From assembly GCA_022575985.1 (NCBI GenBank), contig JAKSXM010000263.1, positions 14,054,001-14,118,000 on the forward strand: DNA of 64,000 bases. The letters are read 5' to 3'. The DNA is from Anagrus nilaparvatae. Lineage: Eukaryota; Arthropoda; Insecta; Hymenoptera; Mymaridae. Under the pieces are notes generated by a model that was not told where the DNA came from, ran no database searches, and saw only the letters and a program-made list of their open reading frames with translations. A program made the position numbers and the translations under genes. Of the stretch, positions 54,605 through 64,000 are shown in pieces (positions within the stretch are counted from its first letter, which is position 1; each line of letters begins with the position of its first letter).

Positions 54605-55257
54605 GGTCTGAGATTGTTTTATAATGAATTAAAATGATATGAAAAAAAAGGTAAAAAAACGCAATTCAAAGATTTATTTACTTTTAATAGAAATTATGCT
54701 TCAACATAAATTTAACCGATTCATATATTAGTACATTGTCTCAAGAAATCATCAAAAAGTAAAAGTTTTTAATTTAAAAATATTTTCTTTGTAAATAATG
54801 TCCTTTTTAAATAACAAAAATAATAAAGAAAGGCAGAGATAGAGTAATAAATAAATAATACATAAAAGTTTTTTTTTTACATTACAAAGAATTTCAATCA
54901 AATTTGTTTATTAAAATAATATAGTAAAAAGAAAGACTAATATTTTAAATATTTGAAAGCTATTGCTACATATAAATGCGCATATAGCTATTTTATTTTA
55001 GGTTAAAAATTTACCTGAATTTATTTTCAAAGTTTGACTAATATAAAATTGAAAATATTATGAATATATATGAAATTTATAAATTTAATTATTATTTTAG
55101 ATAAGTCTTATTATTTTGAAACGTATTTAACATAAATAAGAATTAGTATTAAAGAGAAAAAAAAAGATGATGTTACTTGAAATTATAAGAAGAGAAGAAC
55201 CTTGTGAATGTAAACATCTAGAAATTTTTACTATTTAAGATTATTAACCCCCAAATA
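54605..55257. other. AT-rich DNA, nothing recognised
   Basis: No gene or repeat structure of note. Confidence 0.4.
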
Positions 55258-55415
55258 TTGTGGAACTGCTATTAAAACTAACTAGTGGAGTGGTAGATGA
55301 GGATAAGGTAGATAATTATTAATAAATTAATAAATATACATTTATTGACTTGTGCTTATATCTTTGCCTTTATTATAGAATACGTGTTGCTTAGAACACG
55401 GAAAAGGCCGTGAAA
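55258..55415 (+). repeat. LTR B, truncated
   Basis: TGTGGAACTGCTATTAAAAC ... GAATACGTGTTGCTTAGAACA matches the first 160 bp of LTR C, then breaks off at GGAAAAGGCCG. Confidence 0.65.
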
Positions 55416-55434
55416 TGATGATATACCTGTAAAT

Positions 55435-55770
55435 TGGGTTAAATCTCATTACATGAATAACAAAAACTTTATAATTTTATCTCATCCTAATTAATTATAT
55501 ATTGCGGTTTGGCGTCCCTCCTCGCTTAAATTTTGCATTACAGATGGAAAATTATAAGTTTAGAGTAAAGAAGAAATCTAGGCTACTATTTTCATCAACT
55601 TTACACCGCTATCCTATCTATAAAGAGAATACAGATTAGCTAATGTATTGAAAAAGTGGATAACAAATATGAAGAATTATGAAATAATTTAATTTTCAGT
55701 TGGCTCCCCCCACCCTCCTATCTTTAAACTAGAATACGGATTTGACAAGTTAAGGTCGAGAAGTGTCATA
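55435..55770 (+). repeat. LTR-family leader sequence (relative of 22440-22720)
   Basis: ATAATTTTATCTCATC, GCGGTTTGGCGTCCCTCCTCG and AGAATACGGATTT ... AAGTTAAGGTCGAGAA match 22485-22690 in order. Confidence 0.55.
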
Positions 55771-55844
55771 CTAAAATAATAGAATATATTTTTTAATTTG
55801 AGAAAACATTGATTGAAGTTCTCAAAAAAATTTTAATTTTACCT

Positions 55845-56150
55845 CGCTTGCAAAAACCAGGATCAGCCAGAGTTAAGTTAGTAATCAAATTTTTAGTTGT
55901 CAGATCCGCAGTTGGTGCATAAGAAGATGGCCTGAACCATGATTCAACAATTATAGAAGAAACGAGGTGTAATTTGAAACATGACTACCTTTTTACAAGT
56001 ATAGTCACTTTTAAAATTCAATGTCAATGTCAATGTCAATTTTAATTTGACCTCGCTTGCAAAAACCAGGATCAGCCATAGTTAAGTTAAAAATATGCGA
56101 CAAATTTGTAGTTGTCGGATCCGCAGTTGGTGCATAAGATGGCGATGAAT
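55845..56150. repeat. Two-copy tandem repeat, ~190 bp period
   Basis: ACCTCGCTTGCAAAAACCAG ... GTTGTC-GATCCGCAGTTGGTGCATAAGA occurs at 55850-55930 and 56049-56142. Between them AATGTC repeats about four times (56017-56040). Confidence 0.7.
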
Positions 56151-56675
56151 AAAATTTTGTTATCGTCTTCAAAATGATGCGCGCGTCTTCCTTCACATTC
56201 CAGAAAAATATGGCGATGACTAACCTTCACTCGTTTTTGCAATAAGTTGCGGGCGTCTCTCTTCATAAATTTTAAGCGCCAATTCCATGAAAAATCCACA
56301 TGGTTATTTTTTTTGAAAATTTTTTAAATTAATTTTAAACTTTGAATTTGAATATTTTTCTTTTTTTTTATTCATTGCACAACACAGAAAAAATAAAAAC
56401 AATTTTTGTAATGAAAAACAATTTTTGTAATGAAAAAAAATTTCACTTTGTGAAAGTGAATATTTTTTTTTTTTATTTTGCTTTTTGCACAAAAGTTTTT
56501 TATCCACTAACTTGAAAAATAGTAAACACCACACTTTTTAATTTATTTAGAAAATAATTTTTTTTTTTTTATAAATGATCCACTTGGTTAAACTTAAATA
56601 GAAATTAATGGCGCCGATTCGATGCTGATGATTATTTTAATTTTTATTCACACTTTTTCTCGAAGGACCAAATAT
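56151..56675. other. Unassigned DNA preceding LTR C
   Basis: AT-rich with a few CpG words near 56180-56280. Ends in CTCGAAGGACCAAATAT, probably the polypurine-like tract before the LTR. No gene. Confidence 0.35.
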
Positions 56676-56954
56676 TGTGGAACTGCCATTAAAACTAACT
56701 AGTGGAGTGGTGGATGAGGAAAGGGTGGATAATTATTAATAAATTAATAAATATACATTTATTAATTATAAATGTACATTTATTGTACATTTATTGACTT
56801 CTTATAACTTTGCCTTTATTATAGAATACGTGTTGCTTAGAACAAGGCAAGGCGCACACTACTGATCGGGCCAGTGGCCGCAGACGGCGTGTATATTTAC
56901 TCTCTCTCTCTCTTTTACATACACATATAATTTATATACATCATTTTCTTAACA
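56676..56954 (+). repeat. LTR C of a BEL/Pao-type family, 279 bp
   Basis: TGTGGAACTGCC ... CTTAACA; TG...CA ends. The most complete of the three LTRs, collinear with LTR A, including the (CT)n run near 56900-56915. No identical 5-bp flanks are seen, so it is not a clean solo LTR. Confidence 0.7.
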
Positions 56955-57755
56955 GGCGTCCATTTGCGTATTTAAACATTTTAAAATTTCTTGATCTTCT
57001 GAAAATTTTATGTTTTTTTTTGTCATCCGAATTTTGTTTGTTCAAAGGTTCTATTTATAATTATTTAAAAATGTATCTATATTACTTTTAGATGGTATAT
57101 TTTCATCTCTTGTATTCCAATGGTAGCATACGTCAATTGGTCTTTTTCCTATGTCATATCCATATCCTAAGTCATATGAAAAAATAAGCATTTAAAAACA
57201 TTCAATGCGTTTTTCTCAAAACTACTTTTTTATTTCGATTTCAGTTCTAATTCAAAAACCTATTAAGCAATTGTAGTGCCAAGAGCTGGAGCTAGAAGAT
57301 AAGAAAAAAGTGGGTTAGAAAATTTTTTATTAACCACATTAGGTGTCTTTTTGTACTTAAAAATCTAAATTTTCCGCTTTTGGCGCACAAAATGGTCATT
57401 TTTTGGAATTTTTCCTAATTTTTAGTTCCAGCACTTGAGAAATGAATAAAATGCTCTTTTATTTTTTTGATTCAGGTGCCCACAATAGGCGCTACGCCTG
57501 GAACCATTTTTTACTTTTTTTTTCAGCCTCAACTTTGACGCCGTATATACAATGTTAAAAATTTGGAAAATAAAAATAATTATTTTTTTTGTATTCTTTG
57601 ATAGTTTTCTAACAATTTCAAAAAAAATTTGAAGTTCATGTACAATAAAATAGCTAAATAAATTATGTTTAAAATTCATTAAAATTACATAAAAAAATGA
57701 AAAGGTGACCTTAATTTCTTCTGTCGCATAAGTTTCTGACTCATGATACTACGTT
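56955..57755. other. AT-rich DNA, nothing recognised
   Basis: No credible gene on either strand; short minus-strand open frames have no recognisable content. Confidence 0.35.
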
Positions 57756-57759
57756 GTTT

Positions 57760-57945
57760 TGTAGATTTTTGGTAACTTTAGGCATTTTGCCATCTTATTA
57801 TAATACTTCTCGATGGTCGCATGACATCGGTTCAGGTTCGTGACGTTTTTGCCAATTGAAATATTGGCAAAAGTCATCTTAACTATATCGTTTTGATGGT
57901 CTCCATCTATAACTTCATAATCTATATCCTGTGCAGGATAATTAA
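57760..57945 (-). pseudogene. R1-type LINE ORF1 fragment
   Basis: Minus strand: NYPAQDIDYEVIDGDHQ ... IGKNVTNLNRCHATIEKYYNKM. The same words occur in copy 1 ORF1 (50790-50930: DYPAQDMDPEIINEEHQ, IGKNVTNLNQRHVTIEKLYDEM). About 60 codons from the N-terminal coiled-coil region only, with both ends lost. Confidence 0.7.
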
Positions 57946-58435
57946 TTTTCAAAAAAAAAATGGCGGAAAATGAGATATTGCGATTTTTCTTAAAACGCAT
58001 TTTCCCCATTTTCCGGAATTTTCCGGGGTTTTTCCGAAAAACTAAGGGCAGAAATGAATTTACTGAAGGTTTCCCAACATATACACTCTTTCAGAATTTT
58101 TTTTCAAACTTATATTTATGATTTTTAACCATTTTCCCGAAAAGCACTAACGCTGATCGAGAGCCGCTTAATGAGTTTGATTGGCCATAAATCGGTCTGT
58201 TTAAGACCTAGAAGGCTAAAAATTTCAGAATTTTCCTATCCTTATGTTATAAAAACATGGGAAAAATTTGAGGCCGATCCGATTTGACCCGACCTGCCCA
58301 CCATTGCTGTTTTGGCAAAGAAAGACTCCTAAGAAAAATGTAGTGAATCTAGTAAATTTTATTATTTTTATTTACATTTTTGTTATGTAAAAAATATTTT
58401 ATAAAAATTATTGTAAATTATTATTATTAATTAGA
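57946..58435. other. AT-rich DNA, nothing recognised
   Basis: No gene or clear repeat. Confidence 0.35.
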
Positions 58436-58990
58436 CTGAGCGAAGCTCAAAATAATGTCGAGTTTGTTAACATGATAACTCTTTAATGATAATGTCGGTG
58501 ACTTCAAAATTTCACAGATGGTCTCAAATGAGACCAAGACGAACTGATTAAATTTCTGGCCTATTTGATACGCACGTTTAAGAATGGTAGTGAAAAAACT
58601 AACTCCACATCAAAAAATTACATTTTTTTAAATTTTAATATTGAAAGTTTCGATATTTACGAATAAAAAAGAACTTTTCACATTACCTAGGGGTATTCGA
58701 GGTTAAAAACACATTTTTGTGAATAAAATTTTTAAATTTGGGTTGAAAAATATTTTTGGATTTTCCAAGATGGCGGTCAGAGAAACTTGAAAAATGAACT
58801 TTTAACTTTACAAGAGGGTTTTTTAGAGCGAGAAAAATGAATTTTGGGTGGAAAATATTTAATTTTTCAACCCAACATATTTTCCAATTTTCCAAGATGG
58901 CGGACTGAAAAACTTTTTTACCGAAAATTCATATTTCTTGACCTACAAAACCCCCTTGAAAAGTTAAAAGTTAATTCTTTAAATACCTTA
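58436..58990. repeat. Dispersed satellite-bearing repeat (inverted partner of 17790-18270)
   Basis: GAGCGAAGCTC, CATGATAACTCTTTAATGATA, CACAGATGGTCTCAAATGAGAC and CATTACCTAGGGGTATTCGAGG lead into two or three monomers with CCAAGATGGCGG cores (58765, 58893). It is the same order as 18270-17790 read backwards. Confidence 0.7.
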
Positions 58991-59608
58991 TGATTAACTA
59001 TGTGGTGAATCAATCTTGTTCATTTAATAAGAAGTCTAAAAGCTTCGTTTTTAATACTTTGGTGGAGTTGTAGCTAAGGTTCTTAGCATCAAGAGGTAAA
59101 CAGTTAAATAATTTCAATGATGTTATAAATGGACATTTTTTACAAATGTCTTTATGTATTGGTGGTAACTTTAAACGTCCTGTTCTGTCACTGTATGCGG
59201 AGTTTGTATGTAAAAACTGTAGATCTGTATAGTAATAAGTTATTGAATTAAGTTTGTATAACTGTTTTACATTAAGTAAACGAGTATTATCAATATTAAT
59301 AACTTTAATAATCTTAAATTTTTAGTTATTTCTATTAATCGCCCATATTTTTCTACGTATATATATATTATTATTTTTGATTTTATTGACTATTTATTAT
59401 TAATTTATTTTATTATTTTATTATTTATTATTTTATTTTATTTTATTTTAATAATCTTGTTTTGAAATAATTGTAATATTCTTACAATATTATTATAAGC
59501 GTAGCCCCCCCCCCCCACCAAATAGAAATTGCATAAGTCACTACTCCAAGGAATAATGAAAAAAAAATAAATAATCTTAAGAATGTGCTTATTAATATTT
59601 TTTAATTT
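58991..59608. other. AT-rich DNA with simple repeats
   Basis: A TTTTATTATTTTATT simple repeat lies at 59396-59450 and a C-run of about 13 at 59505. No gene. Confidence 0.45.
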
Positions 59609-60655
59609 AACTCCGCTGTACCGGTCCCAAGCCCGGAGCCTCATAAGGCTGAGGAAGGAGGAGGGTGGTTCAGGCCGCCTTTTTTCAAGGTTGAACTAGA
59701 ATCAAGGATATAGGATATAGCTCTCTGGAACAACTGAGGCTGCCCTATAAATCGGGTCTCATGCCTTGCATTTCTCCGGGGACATGCTCTATGCTTTATC
59801 CCATGTGTGCATGTTAGGAATGCCGCAGACTGCTCATAGTTAGTCTATAAGTGGTTCTGGAATAACTGAGGCTGCCCTATAAACCGGGTCTTATGTCTTG
59901 TCTTTCCCTCGAGCATTCTTGACAAGCATGCAGCCGCAGACTGCTATCCTAAACTATCCTTGAGGAAGAGGCATATTAAAGGGGCTCCAAGGTTTTCTCC
60001 AACCTAAGTGCGATATAAGCCACATACAGGGTTGCCTTAGACCTGACGTATTGGCTCTTAGCATGGGAGAATTCTACCTCGAGCACAGCGACGTAAACGA
60101 TTAAAGGTAGTCGCGAGTCCCGCTAAATCATGACTGCAGGTTGTATTTTCTGGTTTAGTAATGTGTGAAGGTGATGGGTTATTGGGTTATTGGGAAGTGG
60201 CATTGTCATCAGACAAGGAGGAGCAATCCTCCATTCTGTAGGGGATCTATCTATGGAATCAATGCCGCCTGGTTCCAGAGTAAAATCTGACATCAGCCCT
60301 CATGACTCCACTGGTAGATGCCTGACCTGTTCCATGACAGGTATAAAACATTGTGGAATGGTAGCAAACATAGAGGTGGAAACACTTCGCCTGTTAGATT
60401 GAGGATTGGTGTTCCCTCGCGTCACCGCCTCTCAATCGAAGTCTGTTACATGCCGGATTAATAATCGTATGTGATGTCATCAGACATGGTGGTGAAAACC
60501 CCCCGATCTGTAGGACTATTATTACTGGATGGACGCTGGAAGCTGATAGATACTCTCTGTCAGCGACTAACATAAATCCTTTAATAATACTCTGAAAGGT
60601 ACTCTTACCCAACTAAGGGCCCTTTGTCCAGGGACACAAGCTTATTTTATGTACA
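59609..60655 (+). mobile_element. R1-clade LINE copy 2: 5' untranslated region
   Basis: Begins AACTCCGCTGTACCGGTCC after a T-rich flank. It is collinear with copy 1 to about 60175 but contains an internal duplication: the block AACTGAGGCTGCCCTATAAA ... CGGGTCT-ATG is present at 59730-59765 and again at 59850-59900. From 60180 to 60655 the sequence is unique to this copy and leads to the ORF1 start. Base composition is near balanced, in sharp contrast with the flank. Confidence 0.8.
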
Positions 60656-62593
60656 ATGCTAAATAAATACAGTGAATTACCCCAGGTTGATACCCCTCTT
60701 ACAGAGGATAATTCAACCTCTGATTCCGATCAAGTGAAAGCCTTGATGGTCAGAGCCGGAGACACGGATTCTGGGGGTCTCCAATTTAGCATTTCTCAGC
60801 AGCAAGGGCAGAACACCACGCCCACAGAGCAACAACATCTAGCTCTAATTAATGCTGAAAAAAAGACGGCAAAGGTAGTCTTAACTAGGCTAGAGGTCGA
60901 GGATTCCTCCCGCAAATCCTCAATGGAAGGTGATATATGCGCAAAATGTGGCGCCCAAAAAGGTTCAAGCAACAGCTTGATACGGCCTTCTATTCTGAAG
61001 GACCAGAGGTCATATTCGTTGCCTAATGTTAGCGAAGTTGGGCCTGATGACGAAGGCAAGAGGGAAGAAAATATAGAAAGATATCTCCGAATATCAAAGG
61101 ACTATAACAAGGCGTGCATTGAAATCCACTCAAACATGGAGAGAGATATTACTCAGATGAGAGACTCAGTCAAAGTACAGAAGAACTGTAATATGACAGT
61201 CAAAAAAGGCATAGCTGAGTTTGAAAAATATTTAGCCAGGCTTAAGACAATTTTTAAACTGCAGCAGGAGCTTTTAAGTGGAAAACAAAAACCCGATATT
61301 CCTATAAAGGAAGCATCAGGGGTTATGACTAGAAAAGGAAAGAAGAGGGCTCGGACTGCGTCCCGAAGCCCACCCGGAAAGGAGAATACAAAAAAGAGAC
61401 CGGCGCAGAAAACGTCCCCGGAACTCCCTCTAAGAAAGACCTTCGCTAATGCAGTGATGTCTCCTCCGAAAGATATGGTTCAGGAGGTAAATCAGTTAGC
61501 TTCTGGCCAGCAAACGAAGCCAAAAGATGTAGCTACAGATACCTCCCCTCCAGACGAGGATGATTTCGTCGCTGTTAAAAGCAAAGGTCAAAGAAAAAAG
61601 GAAAAGAAGAAAAAGAAAAAAGAGTTTGAAAGAAAGGAGGCAGAGGCTCGTAAAAACCAAGAGCAGGAACAGAAGAAGCAGCAGGAGAAGGAACAGCCAA
61701 AAATAACTGCAGCGGCAGCAAACTTGCGGCAGGGGGCAGAAAATAAAAGAAGCAAAAAGAAAAAGCCGCAGAAGAAGGAAGGAGATGGCGTATCTCCTCC
61801 TTCCGAGGCGACAGAAAAAGGCAGGAGAAAGAAGCGCCAGAACCGGCGCATAAGGATCTCTAAGCGTAAGGAGGCTCTAACAATAAAGCCTCCTGAAGGG
61901 AAGTCTTATGCAACAGCCCTGCTGGAGATCAAAAGAGGTGTCCAACTAAAAGATTCAGGGACTGCGGTTCACCGAATCCAGAAAACCCAGGATGGGAGCG
62001 TCCTAATAGAGCTGAGCTCGTCGAAAGACCGGCAAAAACTATTAGACGCTGTCAAGACGGTCGCAGGCCCAGAAAGTACAGTCAAGGAACTGATTCCCCA
62101 CCTAACCGTGGAGATCAGAAGCCTAGATGGTACTACTGGTAGCGACGAAGTGAGGCAGGTGATAAAGGAGGCAACCAAGCTGCAGAACGATGACGACATA
62201 AAAGTCGCCATCTTCAAGGCTAAGGGTACTAAGGCGGATATGGCGGTCGTAGATCTACCAGAAGCCGCCGCACTAAAATTGACCAAAAAAGGCCGGCTAA
62301 ATAATGGCTGGTCTAATTGGCAAGTGCGCTTAAGAGCCGAGGTTACACGGTTCTTTAAGTGTCTTGGTTTCGGCCACAACCAGTGGTCATGTAAGGGCAT
62401 GGACCGAAAATTTGCGTGTTTTAAATGTGGCGTTCAAGGCCACAAGTCAGAAAATTGTCCTGTGGAAAAAGCAGAATGCTTCCTCTGCAGGGAAAGAGCT
62501 GACAAGGCCAAGACCGACCACCTTCCAGGATGCGGAGCATGTAAGTGTTATCGGGAGGCACTTACTGCAAGGAAGATAAAGTGTCATCGGTAA
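60656..62593 (+). CDS. R1-clade LINE ORF1 (RNA-binding protein), 645 aa
   Basis: Intact open frame. ORF1 proteins coat the element RNA and help deliver it to the target. Residues 1-95: acidic, low complexity. 100-115: an extra C-x2-C pair (ICAKCGAQ). About 136-215: helical, likely coiled coil (IERYLRISKDYNK ... FKLQQELLSG). 220-405: very basic, Lys/Glu/Gln-rich and likely disordered. 410-560: a folded region starting KPPEGKSYATALLEIKRG, containing VLIELSSSKDRQKLL. C-terminus: three zinc motifs. The first (566-579) reads FFKCLGFGHNQWSC, with Phe where the first Cys is expected. The second (588-601, CFKCGVQGHKSENC) is canonical. The third begins CFLC. Start chosen as the first ATG after the 5' UTR. 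The stop TAA overlaps the ORF2 start as TAATG. Length is in the usual range for this clade. Confidence 0.85.
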   Translation: MLNKYSELPQVDTPLTEDNSTSDSDQVKALMVRAGDTDSGGLQFSISQQQGQNTTPTEQQHLALINAEKKTAKVVLTRLEVEDSSRKSSMEGDICAKCGAQKGSSNSLIRPSILKDQRSYSLPNVSEVGPDDEGKREENIERYLRISKDYNKACIEIHSNMERDITQMRDSVKVQKNCNMTVKKGIAEFEKYLARLKTIFKLQQELLSGKQKPDIPIKEASGVMTRKGKKRARTASRSPPGKENTKKRPAQKTSPELPLRKTFANAVMSPPKDMVQEVNQLASGQQTKPKDVATDTSPPDEDDFVAVKSKGQRKKEKKKKKKEFERKEAEARKNQEQEQKKQQEKEQPKITAAAANLRQGAENKRSKKKKPQKKEGDGVSPPSEATEKGRRKKRQNRRIRISKRKEALTIKPPEGKSYATALLEIKRGVQLKDSGTAVHRIQKTQDGSVLIELSSSKDRQKLLDAVKTVAGPESTVKELIPHLTVEIRSLDGTTGSDEVRQVIKEATKLQNDDDIKVAIFKAKGTKADMAVVDLPEAAALKLTKKGRLNNGWSNWQVRLRAEVTRFFKCLGFGHNQWSCKGMDRKFACFKCGVQGHKSENCPVEKAECFLCRERADKAKTDHLPGCGACKCYREALTARKIKCHR

Positions 62594-62595
62594 TG
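62591..62595 (+). promoter_or_regulatory. TAATG stop-start overlap between ORF1 and ORF2
   Basis: The ORF1 stop TAA (62591-62593) and the ORF2 start ATG (62593-62595) share the base at 62593. In the R1-clade element SART1 of silkworm a UAAUG overlap was shown to couple translation of ORF2 to termination of ORF1. The same arrangement here predicts reinitiation rather than frameshifting. Function inferred from that precedent. Confidence 0.75.
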
Positions 62596-64000
62596 TTCGG
62601 AGTCCTGCAAGGGAATATGAACAAAACCATTCTTGCTGACCTTTTGCTCGATCAGCTCGCAGGCGAGACAGACTCTAGCGTCGTCTTGCTATCCGAGCCG
62701 CTTCGCAATAGGAACCAGCAATTCTGGTTAACCGATGACACAGGCCGGTGCGCTATATGGCTACGAGGTCGTGCTCAGACGTCTATGTCACGACATGGAA
62801 AAGGCAATTGCCACGTCTGGGCAAATTGCGGTGATACAACTTTCATTAGTTATTATTTGTCACCGAATGACACTATTGGGGTGTTCACCGCAAAGCTGGC
62901 CTCATTGGAGGAAACGATAAGGGAAGTCTCTGGCAATATCATATTTGCTGGGGACTTAAATGCCAGGGCCGTGGAATGGGGAATGCCAACCACGAACCGT
63001 AGGGGAACGTTGATCCTAGAGATGGCTGCTAGAACTGATCTGGTGGTCATGAACTCTGGGAACAATCCAACCTACGTAAGGCCAGGCTTTGGCGAATCGA
63101 TCCCTGATGTCACTTTTGCCTCGGCCGGGCTGGCAGGAAGAGTGGGTGGCTGGAGGGTGATGGATGGAGCCAATGGCAGCGATCATAATTACATCACCTT
63201 CAAAGTGCGTGATAGGGTTGCTAATCGGCCCCCGTACAAAAAGCGCCCACTAGGCTGGAATGTGTCAAAGATGGACGAGGACAGATTTGTGGATTATCTT
63301 CGCGAAGAGTTCTCGTCTATCCCAGCCTGGCATGGAGGACCGACCACCCCGCGAGAGGCAGAGACCCTTGTCAAGAGGGTAACTGCTCTTCTGAGGGGAG
63401 CCTGCGATGCCTCTATGCCGCGTAAACGGCCCTGGAAGGGTAAAAGAAGCGTGTACTGGTGGAATGAAGAAATTGCGGAGCTAAGACGGGTCTGTCACGG
63501 CGCACGCAGAAGACGGCAAAGAGCGTATGGCCGCCCAGAGCTGGCTACGCGCTCTGAAGAGTACAAGGGAGCCAAGCATAGGCTGGCGAAAGCTATCCGC
63601 CTCAGCAAGGCGCGCTGTCTTCGGTCCCTAAGAAATGATGTCAACAGCGACCCGTGGGGCCTGGGATATAAGGTTGTCATGGGCAAACTTAAGTCCGGAT
63701 GTGACAACACGATGGATGAAGCAACGACCAAAAGAATAGTGGACGCTCTCTTCCCGGATCATCCAAACCAACAACACCCTGCTTTGGATGTCCCGAGGGA
63801 GCAAGTTCCGCTATTTATCGAGGCGGAGATGCTTCAGGCAATTAGGTCAATGAAAAATGGGAAAGCGCCAGGACCAGACGGAATACCCGCGGAAGCCCTT
63901 AAGGCGGCTGCAAAGGTAATCCCTGGTCTCCTGCTTGGCATGTTTAACGCGTGCCTCGTGGCAGGCGCCTTTCCAAGGGACTGGAAAGTGGCCCGTCTGG
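62593..64000 (+). CDS. R1-clade LINE ORF2 (endonuclease-reverse transcriptase), partial at window end
   Basis: Open for 469 codons with no stop to the window edge. Cuts DNA and copies element RNA by target-primed reverse transcription. The APE-type endonuclease has all expected catalytic signatures: N8/N10 (LQGNMN), E35 in LLSEP, D121 and N123 in GDLNARAVEWGMP, D172 in PDVTFAS, and SDH at 196-198. A linker (about 215-400) follows, rich in Arg and ending in the pre-RT region FIEAEMLQAIRSM. The first RT block, GKAPGPDGIP, is at 423-432, and FPRDWKVARL begins the next. R1-clade assignment rests on the LQGN start and the EWG/GRGTLILEMAARTDLVVMN wording. Starts at the ATG embedded in TAATG (62591-62595), sharing one base with the ORF1 stop. 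Confidence 0.88.
   Translation, partial: MFGVLQGNMNKTILADLLLDQLAGETDSSVVLLSEPLRNRNQQFWLTDDTGRCAIWLRGRAQTSMSRHGKGNCHVWANCGDTTFISYYLSPNDTIGVFTAKLASLEETIREVSGNIIFAGDLNARAVEWGMPTTNRRGTLILEMAARTDLVVMNSGNNPTYVRPGFGESIPDVTFASAGLAGRVGGWRVMDGANGSDHNYITFKVRDRVANRPPYKKRPLGWNVSKMDEDRFVDYLREEFSSIPAWHGGPTTPREAETLVKRVTALLRGACDASMPRKRPWKGKRSVYWWNEEIAELRRVCHGARRRRQRAYGRPELATRSEEYKGAKHRLAKAIRLSKARCLRSLRNDVNSDPWGLGYKVVMGKLKSGCDNTMDEATTKRIVDALFPDHPNQQHPALDVPREQVPLFIEAEMLQAIRSMKNGKAPGPDGIPAEALKAAAKVIPGLLLGMFNACLVAGAFPRDWKVARL

Noticed and set aside
1..64000. tRNA and rRNA genes
   Set aside because: I scanned for A/B-box pairs and rRNA-like conserved blocks by eye and found none; a covariance-model search would be needed to exclude degenerate ones.

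Overview
This is a repeat-dominated, very AT-rich stretch of animal genome, almost certainly from an insect. It carries remnants of an R1-clade LINE family, BEL/Pao LTR elements, Penelope-like elements, Helitrons, a hAT transposon and TTAA-flanked hairpin MITEs, which together are typical of arthropod genomes. I cannot name the species. There are no bacterial-style operons, rRNA genes, tRNA genes or CRISPR arrays. Long runs of A/T, short introns with polypyrimidine-CAG acceptors and AATAAA signals fit a eukaryote.

Layout. 1-2.9 kb: a decayed hAT transposase with its right terminal repeat. 2.9-7.3 kb: AT-rich DNA holding a Penelope-like tail hairpin, a small TTAA MITE and a candidate terminal exon of a host gene. 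7.3-11 kb: a broken BEL/Pao element on the minus strand (RT and gag pieces). 11-13.4 kb: a minisatellite, a GTATAC array and a palindromic repeat. 14.2-16.2 kb: a Helitron deletion derivative. 16.2-18 kb: a ~125-bp satellite with three-monomer higher-order structure. 19-23.6 kb: R1 LINE fragments, an unknown membrane-anchored reading frame split by a hairpin MITE, LTR-family DNA and an unknown open frame. 24.4-36.9 kb: a ~12.5 kb interval bounded by a >1 kb inverted repeat, filled with foldbacks and a second satellite (~157 bp monomer, ~470 bp higher-order unit). 36.9-37.9 kb: two Penelope-like 3' ends in a nearly perfect palindrome. 39.3-42.7 kb: more foldbacks around two candidate host exons. 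43.2-47 kb: Penelope-like RT and GIY-YIG remnants, interrupted by a 1.3 kb Helitron. 47.9-53.6 kb: foldbacks, a decayed R1-type LINE and a second Helitron fragment. 53.7-57 kb: BEL/Pao LTRs and a gag zinc-knuckle remnant. 59.6-64 kb: an apparently intact R1-clade LINE that runs off the window end.

The only genes that look functional are ORF1 and ORF2 of this last LINE. ORF1 is a nucleic-acid-binding protein with zinc knuckles. ORF2 carries an APE-type endonuclease and a reverse transcriptase. They are joined by a TAATG stop-start overlap, the arrangement known for translational coupling in the R1-clade element SART1. Most other material is dead mobile DNA. At least fourteen separate foldback structures make inverted repetition the dominant architecture. 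I found no convincing new cellular system. The most informative features are the nested insertions, the two higher-order satellites and the coupled LINE frames.
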